Source of the DNA: CAZQEZ01 sp964592475
GTDB taxonomy: Bacteria; Bacteroidota; Bacteroidia; Cytophagales; Cyclobacteriaceae
Reading direction: 5' to 3'
Length of the DNA: 32,840 bases
Assembly: GCA_964592475.1 (NCBI GenBank)
Contig: CAZQEZ010000041.1
Coordinates: forward strand, 1 to 32,840
The notes below the pieces were generated by a model. That model saw nothing but the letters and a program-made list of their open reading frames with translations, did no database searches and was not told the DNA's origin. Made by a program: the position numbers and the translations under genes. Shown piece after piece: positions 24,414-32,111 of the stretch; position 1 is the first letter of the stretch, and each line of letters begins with the position of its first letter.

Positions 24414-25583
24414 TTAGGCAATAGGTAATTTAATGGTAAATTTACTCCCTTTTTCTAATTCACTATCTACCTCAACCTCACCATCGTGAGCATCTATGAT
24501 CTTTTTTACGATTGCTAAGCCTAATCCACTTCCATTGCGGCTCGCATGGAAGGTTGTTTCTACTTTATGAAATGCATTGAATATTTTTGTCAGCTCGTTT
24601 TCAGGTATTCCCGGGCCACAATCTTGTACGGAAAACACCAGGTAACCATTCACTGTAGCACAGTCAATTGTAATCGTATCATTAGCTTTACTATACTTAA
24701 TAGCATTGTCTACTAAGTTATTGATCACCTGTTCTATTCTGTTGCGGTCCATTTTTATTGCTGGCAATCCGTCTGCTATATTAGCTTTTAGCAAAAGATT
24801 TTTTTGTCGGATCATGATGGTATAATTATATAAAATATAATTAAAAAACTGATTAAAATCTTCATCCTGTAAATACAAGTTTAACTTATCTGCTTCAATT
24901 TTGGAATAATCGAGCAAATCACTTATCAATTGTAAGCTATATTGAGACTTGGTAAAGATTATATCCAGTAAGTCCCTTTGGTCGTCGTCCAATTTATCAT
25001 TTAAAGTTTTGATGAGTAGGCTGCTACAGGCTTGAATAGCGGCAATAGGATTGCGTAGATCATGTGAGGCAATACTAAGAAACCTATTTTTTTGTTCATT
25101 TATTGCCATTAGATCAATATTCTGCTTTTCCAGCCTTTCTTTTTGCTTTTGCTGATTAGTTATATCTTCTACAATAAGCATTATCATATCCTCATATTGA
25201 TACCTTACCGGATGGGCACTAAACAAGAACGTGCGCTCAGTGGTATTAGCATCGTTTGGCATGGTACGATTAAAATATTGATTTTTTATATTTTGCTTAC
25301 TTCCTATTACCTGTAGTAATGAATTTCGCAAATCGCATAATTCACATTGAGGCATTTTGCCACACATCTCATCATTTGTTATAGCATAAATGCAATTGAG
25401 CGCATTTCCAATGTTTTTACTGGGAAAAAGCTGGTTGGATAAATTATTTTCGAAAGATTTATTAAAAGCTTTGATCTGGAGGTCTCCATCTAAAATCACC
25501 ACTGCTGCATTGATGTTATCCAACAGGGTATTTAAAAAATTCTTTATATTCGAGATTTCTGGTTTAATACTTTGCATAAGCAA
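24414..25583 (-). CDS. Soluble sensor histidine kinase with cysteine-rich PAS domain
   Basis: 389 residues with no membrane segment. Residues about 15-145 form a PAS fold (AAVVILDGDLQIKAFNKSFE at its start) with a cysteine cluster, Cys64, Cys74, Cys80 and Cys83 in CIYAITNDEMCGKMPQCELC; similar insertions occur in other bacterial PAS kinases and may bind metal or sense redox state (inference). The HisKA phosphoacceptor is His174 in FLSIASHDLRNPIAAI; the HATPase domain has the N box VDNAIKYS near 291-298, DCGPGIP at 321-327 and GSGLGLAI at 351-358. No response regulator is adjacent, so the partner lies elsewhere. It is transcribed alone and ends directly against the U32 gene. Confidence 0.93.
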   Translation of the reverse strand: MLMQSIKPEISNIKNFLNTLLDNINAAVVILDGDLQIKAFNKSFENNLSNQLFPSKNIGNALNCIYAITNDEMCGKMPQCELCDLRNSLLQVIGSKQNIKNQYFNRTMPNDANTTERTFLFSAHPVRYQYEDMIMLIVEDITNQQKQKERLEKQNIDLMAINEQKNRFLSIASHDLRNPIAAIQACSSLLIKTLNDKLDDDQRDLLDIIFTKSQYSLQLISDLLDYSKIEADKLNLYLQDEDFNQFFNYILYNYTIMIRQKNLLLKANIADGLPAIKMDRNRIEQVINNLVDNAIKYSKANDTITIDCATVNGYLVFSVQDCGPGIPENELTKIFNAFHKVETTFHASRNGSGLGLAIVKKIIDAHDGEVEVDSELEKGSKFTIKLPIA

Positions 25584-25800
25584 TGGAGCCTATTCTTGCT
25601 AAATTAATAAAAAAAACTTTTATATTACTATACATGTAAGGTTAATATCTTTCAATCATAAAAAGTAACTGATAAATAATAAATTGTTTTTTGAATAATC
25701 TTAGAGAATTTTAATATATATTGATTATCAACAGGTTATCTTCCTTTTAAACAAAACAAAATTCATTCAATTAATTTAAGTAGAAGTAATATTTAACTAA

Positions 25801-26616
25801 ATGATACGACGAACAAATTTAAAGCTAGCTATTGATCTGTCATACATTACCGGATTTTTAGCTTTATTGGTTTCTTTAATCAGTGTTTTTTCCGGAGAAT
25901 TTTATTTTCAATTCGTTTCCGAAGCCAGAGTAGCCACCTATCAGGGCCAGGATCTGTTGATTTTGGCCTCAATACCTATTTTTTACTGGGTTATTAATTT
26001 AGCTAAAAAAGGTTCTGCCTCTGGTTTATTCATATGGATAGCATTGTTGACTTATTTCTTGTATGTTTACGCGGTGTATGCTTTTAATGGCATTTATTCC
26101 GACTTGTTTTTATTTTATATAGCCATTATCAGTATCTCATTTTTCTCTTTAATCAGGTTGATCAACTCCATCGATTATGAGGCATTGCATAAGATGTTTA
26201 GCAAAAAAGTACCGGAAAAAATAGTTTCGATTTATTTTATTTTAATTGCCTTAATTCAAGCAATTATCTGGGTTTCAATTATATATCAACAGATGAGCGA
26301 TAATGAACCTGCTGCAGCGAATGCTATATTTGTAATAGACTTGGCATTTCTTTTACCTACATTTATGTTATCAGCTTATTGGCTATGGCGCAAGCACCTA
26401 TTGGGCTATATTTTATCACCAGTTTTATTGATTTTCACCGTCCTTTATGGATTAGCGCTCATCAGCGGACAGATATTTAAATATTTCCGGCAAGTTGATT
26501 ATCATCCACTACCTACTTATATACTTATTATTTTTACTTTTATAGCGTTAGTGCTTAGCTTGGTTTTTTTAAATAGCAAAGAAAATAAAATAAGAAAAAC
26601 TGCAAAAAAAAAGTAG
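25801..26616 (+). CDS. Polytopic membrane protein of unknown function
   Basis: 271 residues with about eight hydrophobic helices, for example LLVSLISVFSGEFYF, LLILASIPIFYWVINLA, GLFIWIALLTYFLYVYAVY, FYIAIISISFFSLIRLI, FILIALIQAIIWVSIIY, LAFLLPTFMLSAYWLW, PVLLIFTVLYGLALISG and YILIIFTFIALVLSLVF. Basic residues at both ends (MIRRTNLK and KENKIRKTAKKK) would place both termini on the cytoplasmic side by the positive-inside rule. No catalytic motif is visible and I do not recognise a family with confidence. A frameshifted small membrane-protein gene follows it in the same orientation. Confidence 0.8.
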   Translation: MIRRTNLKLAIDLSYITGFLALLVSLISVFSGEFYFQFVSEARVATYQGQDLLILASIPIFYWVINLAKKGSASGLFIWIALLTYFLYVYAVYAFNGIYSDLFLFYIAIISISFFSLIRLINSIDYEALHKMFSKKVPEKIVSIYFILIALIQAIIWVSIIYQQMSDNEPAAANAIFVIDLAFLLPTFMLSAYWLWRKHLLGYILSPVLLIFTVLYGLALISGQIFKYFRQVDYHPLPTYILIIFTFIALVLSLVFLNSKENKIRKTAKKK

Positions 26617-26658
26617 ATTTTAAACAATATATGTTTTGTTATTAATCTATTCATTAAC

Positions 26659-26975
26659 TTGAACATTATCTTCACTACAAGAGCTCTTGCCATAGCAGTA
26701 CGTAGGCTGGTCAATAAAAACATTGAAGGCACACCACTTTACTGGCAATGGGGCTGGGTATTTTGGTGGGTCCGGAAATATTGAAAAATAAGCGAGACTA
26801 TCTATTAGAGCTTGTTTTGGGCCTATTGGGATGGCAGCTTTATAATTTTATGCTACCTCTGGTCATCATCGTTTGCAAGAGTCAATTTTGTGGCCTTGCT
26901 TCTGCTTATTATTTTTTTCACCTGGTCAATTACTTAAAACATTTAGTAAAAGAGAAAAAAAATCCGGCAAATTAA
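26659..26975 (+). pseudogene. Small membrane-protein gene broken by a single-base frameshift
   Basis: One frame from the TTG at 26659 reads MNIIFTTRALAIAVRRLVNK then NIEGTPLYWQ and stops at 26778; a second frame from 26748 continues MGLGILVGPEILKNKRDYLL with a hydrophobic helix (LVLGLLGWQLYNFMLPLVI) to 26975. One missing base around TGGCAATGGGG (26736-26752) joins them as ...GTPLYWAMGLGILVGPE..., a natural continuation giving about 105 residues. This could be a real frameshift or a sequencing error; if the joint is wrong, the 75-residue second frame alone is a weak hypothetical gene. It ends overlapping the stop of the convergent GH15 gene. Function unknown. Confidence 0.45.
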
Positions 26976-28774
26976 CTTCTTAGATTTTGCAAAACATTAT
27001 CATCATCTTTGTATCCTCCGGAAAACATAATGGCTGTTTCAATCATGGCCAGATGAGAATACCCTTGTGGAAAATTACCTAAAAGTCGTTTGGTATCAAA
27101 ATCCATATCTTCACTAAGTAATCCTAAATGGTTGCAGTTGGTAATTAAATTATCAAACATTTCTTGAGCTTTTTCCTGGTCACCAATTTTATACAAGCTC
27201 CTGATCATCCAAAAGGTGCAAATAGTAAATGATGAACTAGGTAAGCCAAAATCATCCTGATTTTTGTAGCGATACATCATACCTTTATGGGCTAATTTAT
27301 CGTAGGTACGTCTTACAGTACTTATAAATTTTGGATCGGTAGGCTCTATAAAGCCATAATACTCCATTAACAAATTGGAAGCATCCATGTATTCATTTTC
27401 ATAAGCTTGAGTAAAAGCCTGTTGCTCCTCATTCCAGGCATGAGCGTAAATATCTTCTTTAATGCAATCGGCTAGCAATGACCATTGATTCACGTAATCT
27501 GGCTTATCAAGCAATTTGGCTACTTTTTTCCCGCGATCCGCGGCTACCCAACAAAGTACTTTTGAAAATGTAAAATGCTTCTCTTCATTTCTAAACTCCC
27601 AAATACTCTGGTCGGTATTTTTCCAGTTTATCTCTACTGTGCGCAATATTCCTCTGGTAATAGTCCACAGATTTTCAGCGTCATCAAGGGCTACATGAAA
27701 GTTTTTCAAGTCTTGATAAATTACGTCTACCAACACCCCATAAATATCGTGTTGCTTCTGATGGTAAGCAGCATTACCAATTCTTACCGGCTTAGAATTT
27801 TCATAACCTGCCAAATGGTCTAGTGTAAATTCTGTTAATTTTTTTTCACCCCTTATACCATACATTATTTGAATTCTATCGTCTTTGCCGGGAACTATAT
27901 CAAGAATAAAATTGAGGAAACGATGAGCCTCATCCCGATAACCCATTTTAATTAAAACACTCACCATCATTGAGGCATCTCTTATCCAGCAAAATCGGTA
28001 ATCCCAATTTCTTTCTTCGCCGATTGTTTCAGGAAGCGAGGTAGTAATGGCAGCTATAATTGCACCGGTTTTATTAAAAGTAAGCAAACGCAATACCAAC
28101 GAACTTCTGATGATCTGCTGATTATAATATTTAAACTTATATCCTTTATCTACCCAGTTGAGCCAATAGACCTCTGTTCTTTGAAGTTCCAGGTTAGCTT
28201 TTACTACAGTTGGCTTAATTATTTTCTCATTATAGCTAATTAAAAAAAAGGCATCTCTATCAAGAATGATGAGATCACCATGACATATTTTATTATAGTC
28301 TAAATCACTATATAGATAAATAGATTCGTAAGCACCATTGATGCTAAAGCTTTTTATATAGTTAGGCGCTGAAAACGTACTTGTTTTATTTTTGGCGTAG
28401 TTGAGCTGCGGATTGTATTTACATTTAAATTTTGGTTTACCAGAAATATACTTTACATAGCGAATGATATCTGCAGGATAATAATAATCGCCGCTTTCAT
28501 TTTTATAAATAGGCATAAAATCCCACAATTCGAATACATTTTCACCATTACTAAAAGTAGTGACTAAAATGTTAGTATTATCCCAATATCTTTGATTGAC
28601 TTGATAATCTTCAGCGATGATTGCAAATTCACCTCCTTTTGCTTTGTCAAGAAGTTTTGCAAATTGGGAGGGGGCATTGTACTCCGGAAGACAGGCCCAT
28701 TCTATTGAACCAAATCGGGAAACTAAAGCAGCTGTTCTACCATTTCCGATTACACCATAATTAAGATTGTCCAT
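26972..28774 (-). CDS. Glycoside hydrolase family 15 protein (glucoamylase/trehalase-like)
   Basis: 600 residues, no signal peptide, so cytosolic. The N-terminal beta domain starts with YGVIGNGRTAALVSRFGSIE and WACLPEYNAPSQFAKLLD, the classic GH15 opening. The (alpha/alpha)6 catalytic domain has RNWDYRFCWIRDASM near 256-269, EFTLDHLAGYENSKPVRIGN near 315-334 and QHDIYG at 341-346; the second catalytic region is the LSEDMD...GNFPQGYSHLAMI segment near the C-terminus. Prokaryotic cytosolic GH15 proteins include glucoamylase-like and trehalase enzymes; the substrate cannot be fixed from sequence. It is divergent from a DUF134 regulator, 188 nt away, and both promoters carry a shared TGAGCATA motif, which suggests that regulator controls it. 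Confidence 0.93.
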   Translation of the reverse strand: MDNLNYGVIGNGRTAALVSRFGSIEWACLPEYNAPSQFAKLLDKAKGGEFAIIAEDYQVNQRYWDNTNILVTTFSNGENVFELWDFMPIYKNESGDYYYPADIIRYVKYISGKPKFKCKYNPQLNYAKNKTSTFSAPNYIKSFSINGAYESIYLYSDLDYNKICHGDLIILDRDAFFLISYNEKIIKPTVVKANLELQRTEVYWLNWVDKGYKFKYYNQQIIRSSLVLRLLTFNKTGAIIAAITTSLPETIGEERNWDYRFCWIRDASMMVSVLIKMGYRDEAHRFLNFILDIVPGKDDRIQIMYGIRGEKKLTEFTLDHLAGYENSKPVRIGNAAYHQKQHDIYGVLVDVIYQDLKNFHVALDDAENLWTITRGILRTVEINWKNTDQSIWEFRNEEKHFTFSKVLCWVAADRGKKVAKLLDKPDYVNQWSLLADCIKEDIYAHAWNEEQQAFTQAYENEYMDASNLLMEYYGFIEPTDPKFISTVRRTYDKLAHKGMMYRYKNQDDFGLPSSSFTICTFWMIRSLYKIGDQEKAQEMFDNLITNCNHLGLLSEDMDFDTKRLLGNFPQGYSHLAMIETAIMFSGGYKDDDNVLQNLRS

Positions 28775-28797
28775 GAATTAACAATTGGATAGATTCA

Positions 28798-28805
28798 CAA
28801 ATATA
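28798..28805 (-). promoter_or_regulatory. -7 box for the GH15 gene
   Basis: TATATTTG on the minus strand fits TAnnTTTG, with a leader of about 17 nt before the GH15 ATG. No TTG is present 19-21 nt upstream, but a TATGAGCATA motif lies 26 bases further up. Confidence 0.6.
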
Positions 28806-28831
28806 TGTCTAAATTAATAAATCGCTTCTGT

Positions 28832-28841
28832 TATGCTCATA
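28832..28841 (-). promoter_or_regulatory. TGAGCATA motif, copy 1 (GH15 side)
   Basis: TATGAGCATA on the minus strand, identical over 10 bases to copy 3 at 28954-28963. It is centred about 43 bases upstream of the predicted GH15 transcription start, a position used by activators and by some repressors. Confidence 0.55.
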
Positions 28842-28914
28842 TTAATTCGTGCAAAACTTACTCATGTGAAATACTATATGATTTAACAAAAATGAATATT
28901 TTTAGTGCTTTTCA

Positions 28915-28944
28915 TTGATTATTTTGAGCATATGCTTAAATTTG
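28915..28944 (+). promoter_or_regulatory. Promoter of the DUF134 gene
   Basis: TTG at 28915-28917, a 19-base spacer and TAAATTTG at 28937-28944 match the Bacteroidota consensus exactly. The predicted start near 28951 lies 12 bases before the ATG. Confidence 0.7.
28924..28939. promoter_or_regulatory. Palindromic operator in the DUF134 promoter spacer, copy 2
   Basis: TTGAGCATATGCTTAA is an inverted repeat matching at 14 of 16 positions with a perfect AGCATATGCT core. It fills the spacer between the -33 and -7 elements and covers the first three bases of the -7 box, a classical repressor position. It shares TGAGCATATGC with copy 3, displaced by exactly 31 bases, about three helical turns. Confidence 0.6.
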
Positions 28945-28953
28945 AAAAAAAAA

Positions 28954-28966
28954 TATGAGCATATGC
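28954..28966. promoter_or_regulatory. TGAGCATATGC motif over the DUF134 start codon, copy 3
   Basis: TATGAGCATATGC contains the palindrome GCATATGC and the ATG start at 28963. Lying just after the predicted transcription start, it would block initiation when occupied together with copy 2. Confidence 0.55.
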
Positions 28967-29298
28967 CAAGAAAAAAATGTTCAAGAGCCATAGCAGCACA
29001 TCCTGAAATTACTTATTACAAACCTGCAGGTATTCCTTTGCGAAAGCTAAATCAAACGATAATATCACTAGATGAATATGAAGCTTTGCGACTAGCAGAT
29101 GCAGAAGGCTTTTATCATGCTGTAGCCGCAGCCATGATGCAGGTATCGCGACAAACCTTTGGTCGTATAGTGGCAACAGCAAGGCGTAAGATAGCATCAG
29201 CCTTACTAGCTGGACATGCCATTAAAATAGAGGGAGGGAATGTAAATATTCAAAAAATAATTAGCCATGAAAATAGCCTTACCGATTTATCAGAATGA
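28963..29298 (+). CDS. DUF134 family HTH DNA-binding protein
   Basis: 111 residues from the ATG at 28963 (MPRKKCSRAIAAHPEITYYK), the normal DUF134 start; an upstream start at 28915 would run through the promoter. Conserved features: PAGIPLRKL near 22-30, ISLDEYEALRLADAEGFYHA (the DEYE-x-(I/L)-RL motif), a sigma-70 region-4-like HTH (MMQVSRQTFGRIVATARRKI) and KIEGGN at the end. The family is a small group of presumed DNA-binding regulators, often near iron-sulfur or redox genes; its ligand is unknown. Its own promoter carries two copies of a palindromic motif and the divergent GH15 promoter a third, so autoregulation and control of GH15 are plausible. Confidence 0.88.
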   Translation: MPRKKCSRAIAAHPEITYYKPAGIPLRKLNQTIISLDEYEALRLADAEGFYHAVAAAMMQVSRQTFGRIVATARRKIASALLAGHAIKIEGGNVNIQKIISHENSLTDLSE

Positions 29299-29378
29299 AA
29301 TGGTTAGTACTTTGGTCATTATTGTGGTTTAATTAAGTGTAATTGCAAAAAGAAAGTGTAATTATAAAACTGTAAAAA

Positions 29379-29777
29379 ATGATTAAAATATCGCTTAGAC
29401 CATGCTATGCAGACACTGACCAGATGGGCTTTGTGCATCATAGCAACTATGTTCGTTTTTATGAAAATGCGCGCTGGGAAGCTTTTCGGAAAATGGGCTT
29501 GCCTTACAAAACCATTGAAGAAAAAGGAATACTGATGCCGGTAATCGATATGAGCTTTAAGTTTATAAAGCCCGCTTATTATGATGATCAATTAACGGTA
29601 AATGTTGGTATAAAGTCTGTAGGAAACACCAGGCTCAAATTTAGCTATGAAACTTATCGAAACCAGCATGAACTAATAAGCACCGCATCCACTACTTTGG
29701 CCTTTATCAACAAAACAAGCCGCCGCCCATGTCGAATTCCGGACTTTGTAGACAAAGTTTTACTGATTGCGAATTAA
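29379..29777 (+). CDS. Acyl-CoA thioesterase, 4HBT/YbgC type
   Basis: 132 residues, a single hot-dog domain. The N-terminal YADTDQMGFVHHSNYVRFYE holds the catalytic Asp (Asp14 in ADTDQMG) and the H-x-x-Y-x-x-(F/Y)-(F/Y)-E segment typical of YbgC and 4-hydroxybenzoyl-CoA thioesterases. The long helix WEAFRKMGLPYKTIEEKGIL and the strands that follow (DQLTVNVGIKSVGNTRLKFSY, STASTTLAFINKTSRRPCRIP) complete the fold. It hydrolyses acyl-CoA or acyl-ACP thioesters in the cytosol; chain preference unknown. It lies 80 nt after the DUF134 gene, but a shared transcript is not proven. Confidence 0.92.
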   Translation: MIKISLRPCYADTDQMGFVHHSNYVRFYENARWEAFRKMGLPYKTIEEKGILMPVIDMSFKFIKPAYYDDQLTVNVGIKSVGNTRLKFSYETYRNQHELISTASTTLAFINKTSRRPCRIPDFVDKVLLIAN

Positions 29778-29848
29778 TTAAAAATTTTCACGAATTTTCA
29801 CAACCATATAATTTAAACAGTTGTTAGCCTTAAAAAATTACTTAAATT

Positions 29849-30325
29849 ATGGCAAAACCTACAGCAAAACTTGTAAATGCTTTGCGCGAAGCTGCTAATA
29901 AAATTGAAAACGGTGGAAACTACCAGTGGGGGCATATGGGAAGCTGCAATTGCGGCCATCTGGCGCAGGAAATTACCAACATGACCAAAGCAGAGATTCA
30001 TCAATATGCCCTGCGTCGATATGGTGACTGGACCGAACAAAGTCAAGACTACTGTGAAAATAGTGGCATGACTTTCGATTTGATCATAAGTGAAATGATA
30101 GCTGCGGGATTGGAACTGGAAGATATTCGCCATTTAGAAAAATTGAGCGATAAAAAGGTTTTGAGACAATTTTCTTTAGAAGAAAGAAATCTTAACTATA
30201 ATGTGAAAGAAGATGTGGCAAAATATATGCGAGCCTGGGCTAAGCTATTGGAAGAGAAGATGTTAGAAAAAATATCCCTCGCAGATTTAAATAAAAGTAC
30301 CGTTTCATCTTATCAAAAGGTATAA
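29849..30325 (+). CDS. Conserved protein of unknown function with CxC/His motif
   Basis: 158 residues, soluble, helix-rich. The most striking segment is YQWGHMGSCNCGHLAQEITN with His29, Cys33, Cys35 and His37, followed by Cys69 in DYCENSG. This His-x3-Cys-x-Cys-x-His arrangement looks like a metal or active site. The middle has an EMIAAGLELEDIRHLEKLSD helix and the C-terminus a long amphipathic helix (DVAKYMRAWAKLLEEKMLEK). I recall similar uncharacterised proteins in Bacteroidota but no function. It follows the thioesterase by 71 nt on the same strand. Confidence 0.75.
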   Translation: MAKPTAKLVNALREAANKIENGGNYQWGHMGSCNCGHLAQEITNMTKAEIHQYALRRYGDWTEQSQDYCENSGMTFDLIISEMIAAGLELEDIRHLEKLSDKKVLRQFSLEERNLNYNVKEDVAKYMRAWAKLLEEKMLEKISLADLNKSTVSSYQKV

Positions 30326-30461
30326 ATATTTATTATCAATTCATAAAAGCAGAAACAGTACCTTTACATTTCTACTATTATTTCAAATACTATTTTTTGT
30401 ATTTCAATAAAATATAAAAAGAAAATACAGTTGTGGAAATTAAAAGATGCTTCTATACTGC

Positions 30462-30493
30462 GTAGGACAATTATTTACTTCGATCTGTCCTAC
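30462..30493. repeat. 8-bp inverted repeat upstream of the VOC gene
   Basis: GTAGGACA at 30462-30469 and TGTCCTAC at 30486-30493 are perfect inverses, 16 bases apart. Followed by GATTTTAC on the plus strand, so it may be a weak terminator for the gene upstream, or an operator for the VOC gene 69 bases below. Confidence 0.45.
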
Positions 30494-30561
30494 AGATTTT
30501 ACAATAAAAATTTTGTTGCAGCTATAATAACGGATCTGTCACACTTCAAAATCAAACATTT

Positions 30562-30945
30562 ATGAAAAACAAATTAACACATTTCGCCATTCACATAGAC
30601 GATATTGAACGAGCCAAACAATTTTATGAAGGCGTGTTTGATTGGGGTTTCAACTCTTACGGACAAGACGACTTTCTACAAATCAAAGCTGATAAAACTG
30701 AAGATGGAGAATTGATTGGAGCCATGCAGTCAAGAAAATATTCGCCAGTTCCCGACAAAATAATTGGCTTGGAATGCACTATTGGTGTAGAGAACTTAGA
30801 TGCAACAATAGTTAAAGTAGAGAATAGCGGTGGACAGGTTCTTATGCCCAAGACCGCCATTCCTAGTGTGGGTTGGGTTGCGAAGTTTTTAGATACAGAA
30901 GGAAACCTTATTTGTGCAATGCAATACGACAACAGTGCAGAATGA
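30562..30945 (+). CDS. VOC family protein (glyoxalase/bleomycin-resistance-like)
   Basis: 127 residues. It has the two beta-alpha-beta-beta-beta modules of the vicinal oxygen chelate fold: HFAIHIDDIERAKQFYEGVF DWGF near the N-terminus (split here only for length), and a second module from about residue 68 with GLECTIGVENLDATIVKVEN, GGQVLMPKTAIPSVGWVAKF and LDTEGNLICAMQ. His8 is a candidate metal ligand; the paired residue near the C-terminus (usually Glu) is not certain. Family members include glyoxalases, dioxygenases and antibiotic-binding proteins, so no reaction is claimed. It stands alone between a possible hairpin and an intergenic region holding the pgeF promoter. Confidence 0.88.
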   Translation: MKNKLTHFAIHIDDIERAKQFYEGVFDWGFNSYGQDDFLQIKADKTEDGELIGAMQSRKYSPVPDKIIGLECTIGVENLDATIVKVENSGGQVLMPKTAIPSVGWVAKFLDTEGNLICAMQYDNSAE

Positions 30946-31072
30946 CAAAATTTATAAGGCATTGCTTCTGATTGATTATAATAGAATTGCCCTTAAGAAA
31001 TTTTTTTGCAAAGAAACGATAATGCAGCTAAAACACATTCACCAATGCAAATAAAGCAACGAATAAAGACTA

Positions 31073-31103
31073 TTGTCTTAACATTGATTTTTTGCTACTT
31101 TTG
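31073..31103 (+). promoter_or_regulatory. Probable promoter for pgeF
   Basis: TTG at 31073-31075, a 20-base spacer and TACTTTTG at 31096-31103 fit the Bacteroidota consensus. The predicted start near 31110 implies a long leader of about 140 nt, in which I see no gene. The rest of the 306-base stretch 30946-31251 holds nothing else recognisable. Confidence 0.5.
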
Positions 31104-31251
31104 GGTAAATTGTACTATAATTGAGAGCAAAAGAATAATATCAAGCATTTATTACTATTGATAGAAATTCTAACCAACATTCAAAAAGCTTCCAAATATT
31201 TGACAAGATAACCAACGATGTTGCATCTGTGTAGTTAAAAAACAGCAAGAA

Positions 31252-32046
31252 ATGGATCAAGAAAATTTATCATTGGCTCAAATCAATAATCTACCAATTT
31301 ATCAATTCAAAAATTTTCTACAATTAAACAACATCACCCATGGAATTACCACCCGTCATGGGGGCAAAAGTGAAGGCAACCATCATGCCCTAAATCTCAG
31401 CTATATGGTTAATGATAGCGAAATAACTGTAAAATATAACCGTAATTTGGTAGCTAAGGCTTTTGGAGTTGAATTATCAGAGTTGAAAATTCCACAACAG
31501 ATTCATTCCAATAAAGTAATAATTATAGATAAAAATAATAGCCAAGATCTTGTAGCCGACGCTTTAATAACTAAGGATAATGATGTTGTTCTGGCAGTAT
31601 TATTAGCCGACTGTGTGCCATTAATTCTTTACGATACTGAAAACAAGGTAATAGCTGCAATACATGCCGGATGGAGAGGAACGATTGCCAATATAACTAC
31701 GGCTACAATAAATGAAATGCAAGAGCAATTTTTTACTAAACCCAAAAATATAATAGCTGGTATTGGCCCATCCATCGGCCCGGAAGTATACGAGGTAGGT
31801 TACGAAGTAAAAGAAGCAGCCGATTTATCATTTGGAAAAAATCATGATACTATAATCTTAAAAGGCGAAAAGTATTTCTTTAATCTTTGGAAAGCTAACG
31901 AATTGCAATTAATACGATGTGGAGTACAAAAAGAAAATATTGAAATTGCAGGAATTTGTACTTATCAAAATGCTGATACGTTTTTTTCTGCACGAAAGAT
32001 TAAGCCAGTAACCGGTAGATTTGCAGCAGTAGTTAAACTCAATTGA
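31252..32046 (+). CDS. pgeF: Purine nucleoside phosphorylase/laccase-domain protein (YfiH/LACC1 family)
   Basis: 264 residues. The active-site metal ligands are His85 (QQIHSNKV), Cys121 (LLADCVPLILYD) and His138 (AAIHAGWRGT), the invariant H-C-H set of the family. Other signatures: GITTRHGGKSEG, GIGPSIGPEVYEVG and the final ICTYQNADTFFSAR. Bacterial members were once called polyphenol oxidases; LACC1 relatives have adenosine deaminase and purine phosphorylase activities, and E. coli PgeF is implicated in peptidoglycan precursor editing. The precise activity here is not readable from sequence. Alone, with a promoter about 150 bases upstream. Confidence 0.94.
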   Translation: MDQENLSLAQINNLPIYQFKNFLQLNNITHGITTRHGGKSEGNHHALNLSYMVNDSEITVKYNRNLVAKAFGVELSELKIPQQIHSNKVIIIDKNNSQDLVADALITKDNDVVLAVLLADCVPLILYDTENKVIAAIHAGWRGTIANITTATINEMQEQFFTKPKNIIAGIGPSIGPEVYEVGYEVKEAADLSFGKNHDTIILKGEKYFFNLWKANELQLIRCGVQKENIEIAGICTYQNADTFFSARKIKPVTGRFAAVVKLN

Positions 32047-32111
32047 TCTTTATTAAATCACTTTATTCATAACTTATGGCTAAATAACGAAATCATTTTC
32101 ATAAATAAATT

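Noticed and set aside
28915..28962. Upstream start for the DUF134 protein
   Set aside because: It would translate the promoter and operator; the family begins with MPRKKC-like sequence at 28963.
29009..29591. Minus-strand frames opposite the DUF134 and thioesterase genes
   Set aside because: They are shadows of genes with clear family motifs on the plus strand.
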